Of a stretch of DNA of 5,074 nt, positions 3,888 to 5,074 are shown in pieces. Source of the stretch: an uncultured Ruminococcus sp. (GTDB lineage Bacteria; Bacillota; Clostridia; Oscillospirales; Ruminococcaceae); contig USEH01000158.1 in the NCBI GenBank assembly GCA_900553675.1, positions 1 through 5,074 of the forward strand, in the 5' to 3' direction. The notes under the pieces were generated by a model that did no database searches, was not told the DNA's origin, and saw only the letters and a list, made by a program, of their open reading frames with translations. Made by a program: the position numbers and the translations under genes. Within the stretch, counting starts at the first letter, position 1; each line of letters opens with the position of its first letter.

Positions 3888-5074
3888 ATTTATTGCTCTC
3901 GCTCTTCTTAGCGTCGTGTCTTCCAAGAATCAGGTTTACTATAATTCCCAGAATCAGCGCAGTTGCGATAGAGGTTATTGTCAGTGCACCGAGCTTGAGT
4001 GAAAGTCCGCCGATACCGCAGACCAGAATCGTGGACACAACAAACAGGTTTCTGTTGTCCTCGAGGTCGACCTTCTGCACCATTTTAAGTCCCGAAACAG
4101 CGATAAAGCCGTAGAGCGCAATGCAAACGCCGCCCATTACGCAAGCGGGAATAGAGTTGACAAAGGCAACAAAGGGTGCTACAAAGGATATAACGATAGC
4201 AAGGATGGCAGTTGTGATGATTGTCGCGACAGAAGCGTTTCCTGTGATGGCGACGCAGGCGATAGACTCGCCGTATGTAGTGTTAGGGCAGCCGCCTACA
4301 ATGGCACCTGCCATGGAGCCTACACCGTCGCCGAGAAGTGTGTTTGCAAGACCGGGGTCTGCCAGAAGGTCCTTACCGATGATAGAGGAAATGTTCTTGT
4401 GGTCGGCAACATGCTCCGCGAAAACGACGAATGCAACAGGCACATATGCCAGCGCAATAGCGCCGATATAAGAGCCGCTTATGCCGTCAAAACCGCCGAA
4501 AGCCTTGATAAAGGTAAACTGCGGAATATGAATAAACGTCTCCAGACCAACTCCGCCGTCTACAAGGTTTGCAAAGCTTTGGAAGCTGATGACTTTAAGA
4601 GCGTCAATGCCGGCAGCATTGCCGATAACGGTAAATACAACCGCAACGGCATAGCCAGCCAAAATGCCGATAATAAACGGGATGAGCTTTACCATCTTCT
4701 TGCCGAAGGTGGAGCATACAGTGGTGACAATGAGGGTGATAAGTCCCACAAGAATGCAGATGAGGGTAGCCGCCACGGGTGTGCCGTCAGCGTCGGTAAC
4801 GCCGCCCTTTTGCAGGTCGCCGATGGCATTTCCTGCAAGGGAAAGTCCGATGATGGCAACGGTAGGACCGATAACAACGGTCGGCATGAGCTTATTAAGC
4901 CAGCCTACGCCGACAAACTTGACAAGCAGTGCAATAATGACATATACAAGTCCCGCAAAAATTGCGCCGATAATCAAACCGAGGTAGCCCAATTCAACGG
5001 TTGCAGCACCTGCAAACGCCGCCGCCATTGAGCCAAGGAATGCAAAGGACGAGCCGAGGAAAACAGGGCTTTTT
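3886..5074 (-). CDS. uraA: Uracil/xanthine permease (NCS2 family), N-terminus beyond the window
   Basis: This multi-spanning inner-membrane transporter imports a nucleobase, probably uracil by proton symport as in E. coli UraA. The reading frame stays open from the stop at 3886-3888 to the right edge. The ATG at 5026-5028 is internal, because the preceding codons encode SPVFLGSSFAFLGS, the conserved family segment after the second membrane helix. Numbering from that internal Met, AEHVADH holds Glu205 and PNTTYGE holds Glu254. They are 49 residues apart, as are the uracil-binding Glu241 and Glu290 of UraA. Other matches are IPACVMGGVCIALYGFIAVS and the loop VDLEDNRNL. Roughly the first 50-70 residues and the promoter lie outside. 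Xanthine or a broader substrate range cannot be excluded. Confidence 0.95.
   Translation of the reverse strand, partial: KSPVFLGSSFAFLGSMAAAFAGAATVELGYLGLIIGAIFAGLVYVIIALLVKFVGVGWLNKLMPTVVIGPTVAIIGLSLAGNAIGDLQKGGVTDADGTPVAATLICILVGLITLIVTTVCSTFGKKMVKLIPFIIGILAGYAVAVVFTVIGNAAGIDALKVISFQSFANLVDGGVGLETFIHIPQFTFIKAFGGFDGISGSYIGAIALAYVPVAFVVFAEHVADHKNISSIIGKDLLADPGLANTLLGDGVGSMAGAIVGGCPNTTYGESIACVAITGNASVATIITTAILAIVISFVAPFVAFVNSIPACVMGGVCIALYGFIAVSGLKMVQKVDLEDNRNLFVVSTILVCGIGGLSLKLGALTITSIATALILGIIVNLILGRHDAKKSESNK

Noticed and set aside
5026..5028. ATG at this position as the permease start codon
   Set aside because: The frame continues upstream to the window edge and encodes the conserved family segment PVFLGSSFAF, so the true start lies outside the window.
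4399..5031. Long + strand ORF antisense to the permease
   Set aside because: The minus frame encodes an unmistakable NCS2 transporter. The + frame is a polar, low-complexity shadow with no family resemblance.
1..5074. CRISPR array, insertion sequence or toxin-antitoxin pair
   Set aside because: No regularly spaced repeats, transposase motifs or short overlapping toxin/antitoxin-like gene pair were seen. The two-gene cassette proteins lack recognisable toxin or antitoxin motifs, and the first is too large for a typical antitoxin of known type.

Overview
The window looks like a chromosomal segment from a low-to-mid GC Firmicute of class Clostridia, probably a gut Oscillospiraceae/Ruminococcus-like organism. 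The reasons are a perfect CIRCE heat-shock operator, strong GGAGG ribosome binding sites 7 nt before starts, consensus sigma-A promoters, and a gene pair that resembles the clostridial DUF6323/DUF6179 families. The genus is inference; no rRNA or marker gene is present.

Layout: (1) 1-308: a + strand terminator from a gene to the left, a 3' fragment of a tRNA-Leu, and an intact minus-strand tRNA-Leu(UAA) with its own promoter and terminator. (2) 309-1174: a control region with a perfect CIRCE operator and an extra half-site, then a small heat-shock protein gene (Hsp20) and its terminator. (3) 1202-2092, minus strand: a lone membrane-anchored or secreted transglutaminase-like protein with a complete Cys-His-Asp triad. 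(4) 2237-3862: a strong promoter whose transcript appears to begin in a large stem-loop, followed by a two-gene operon of uncharacterised proteins. (5) 3886 to the right edge, minus strand: a uracil/xanthine (NCS2) permease whose N-terminus lies outside the window. It converges on the two-gene operon through a compact bidirectional terminator.

The genes do not form one pathway. Stress response (hsp20), nucleobase uptake (permease) and the transglutaminase-like protein each seem to be separate transcription units. The two-gene cassette is the best candidate for an undescribed system. Both proteins are soluble, acidic and helical, they are co-transcribed from a consensus promoter, and they share a short similar helical segment, which suggests that they act together. 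Their function cannot be deduced from the sequence.
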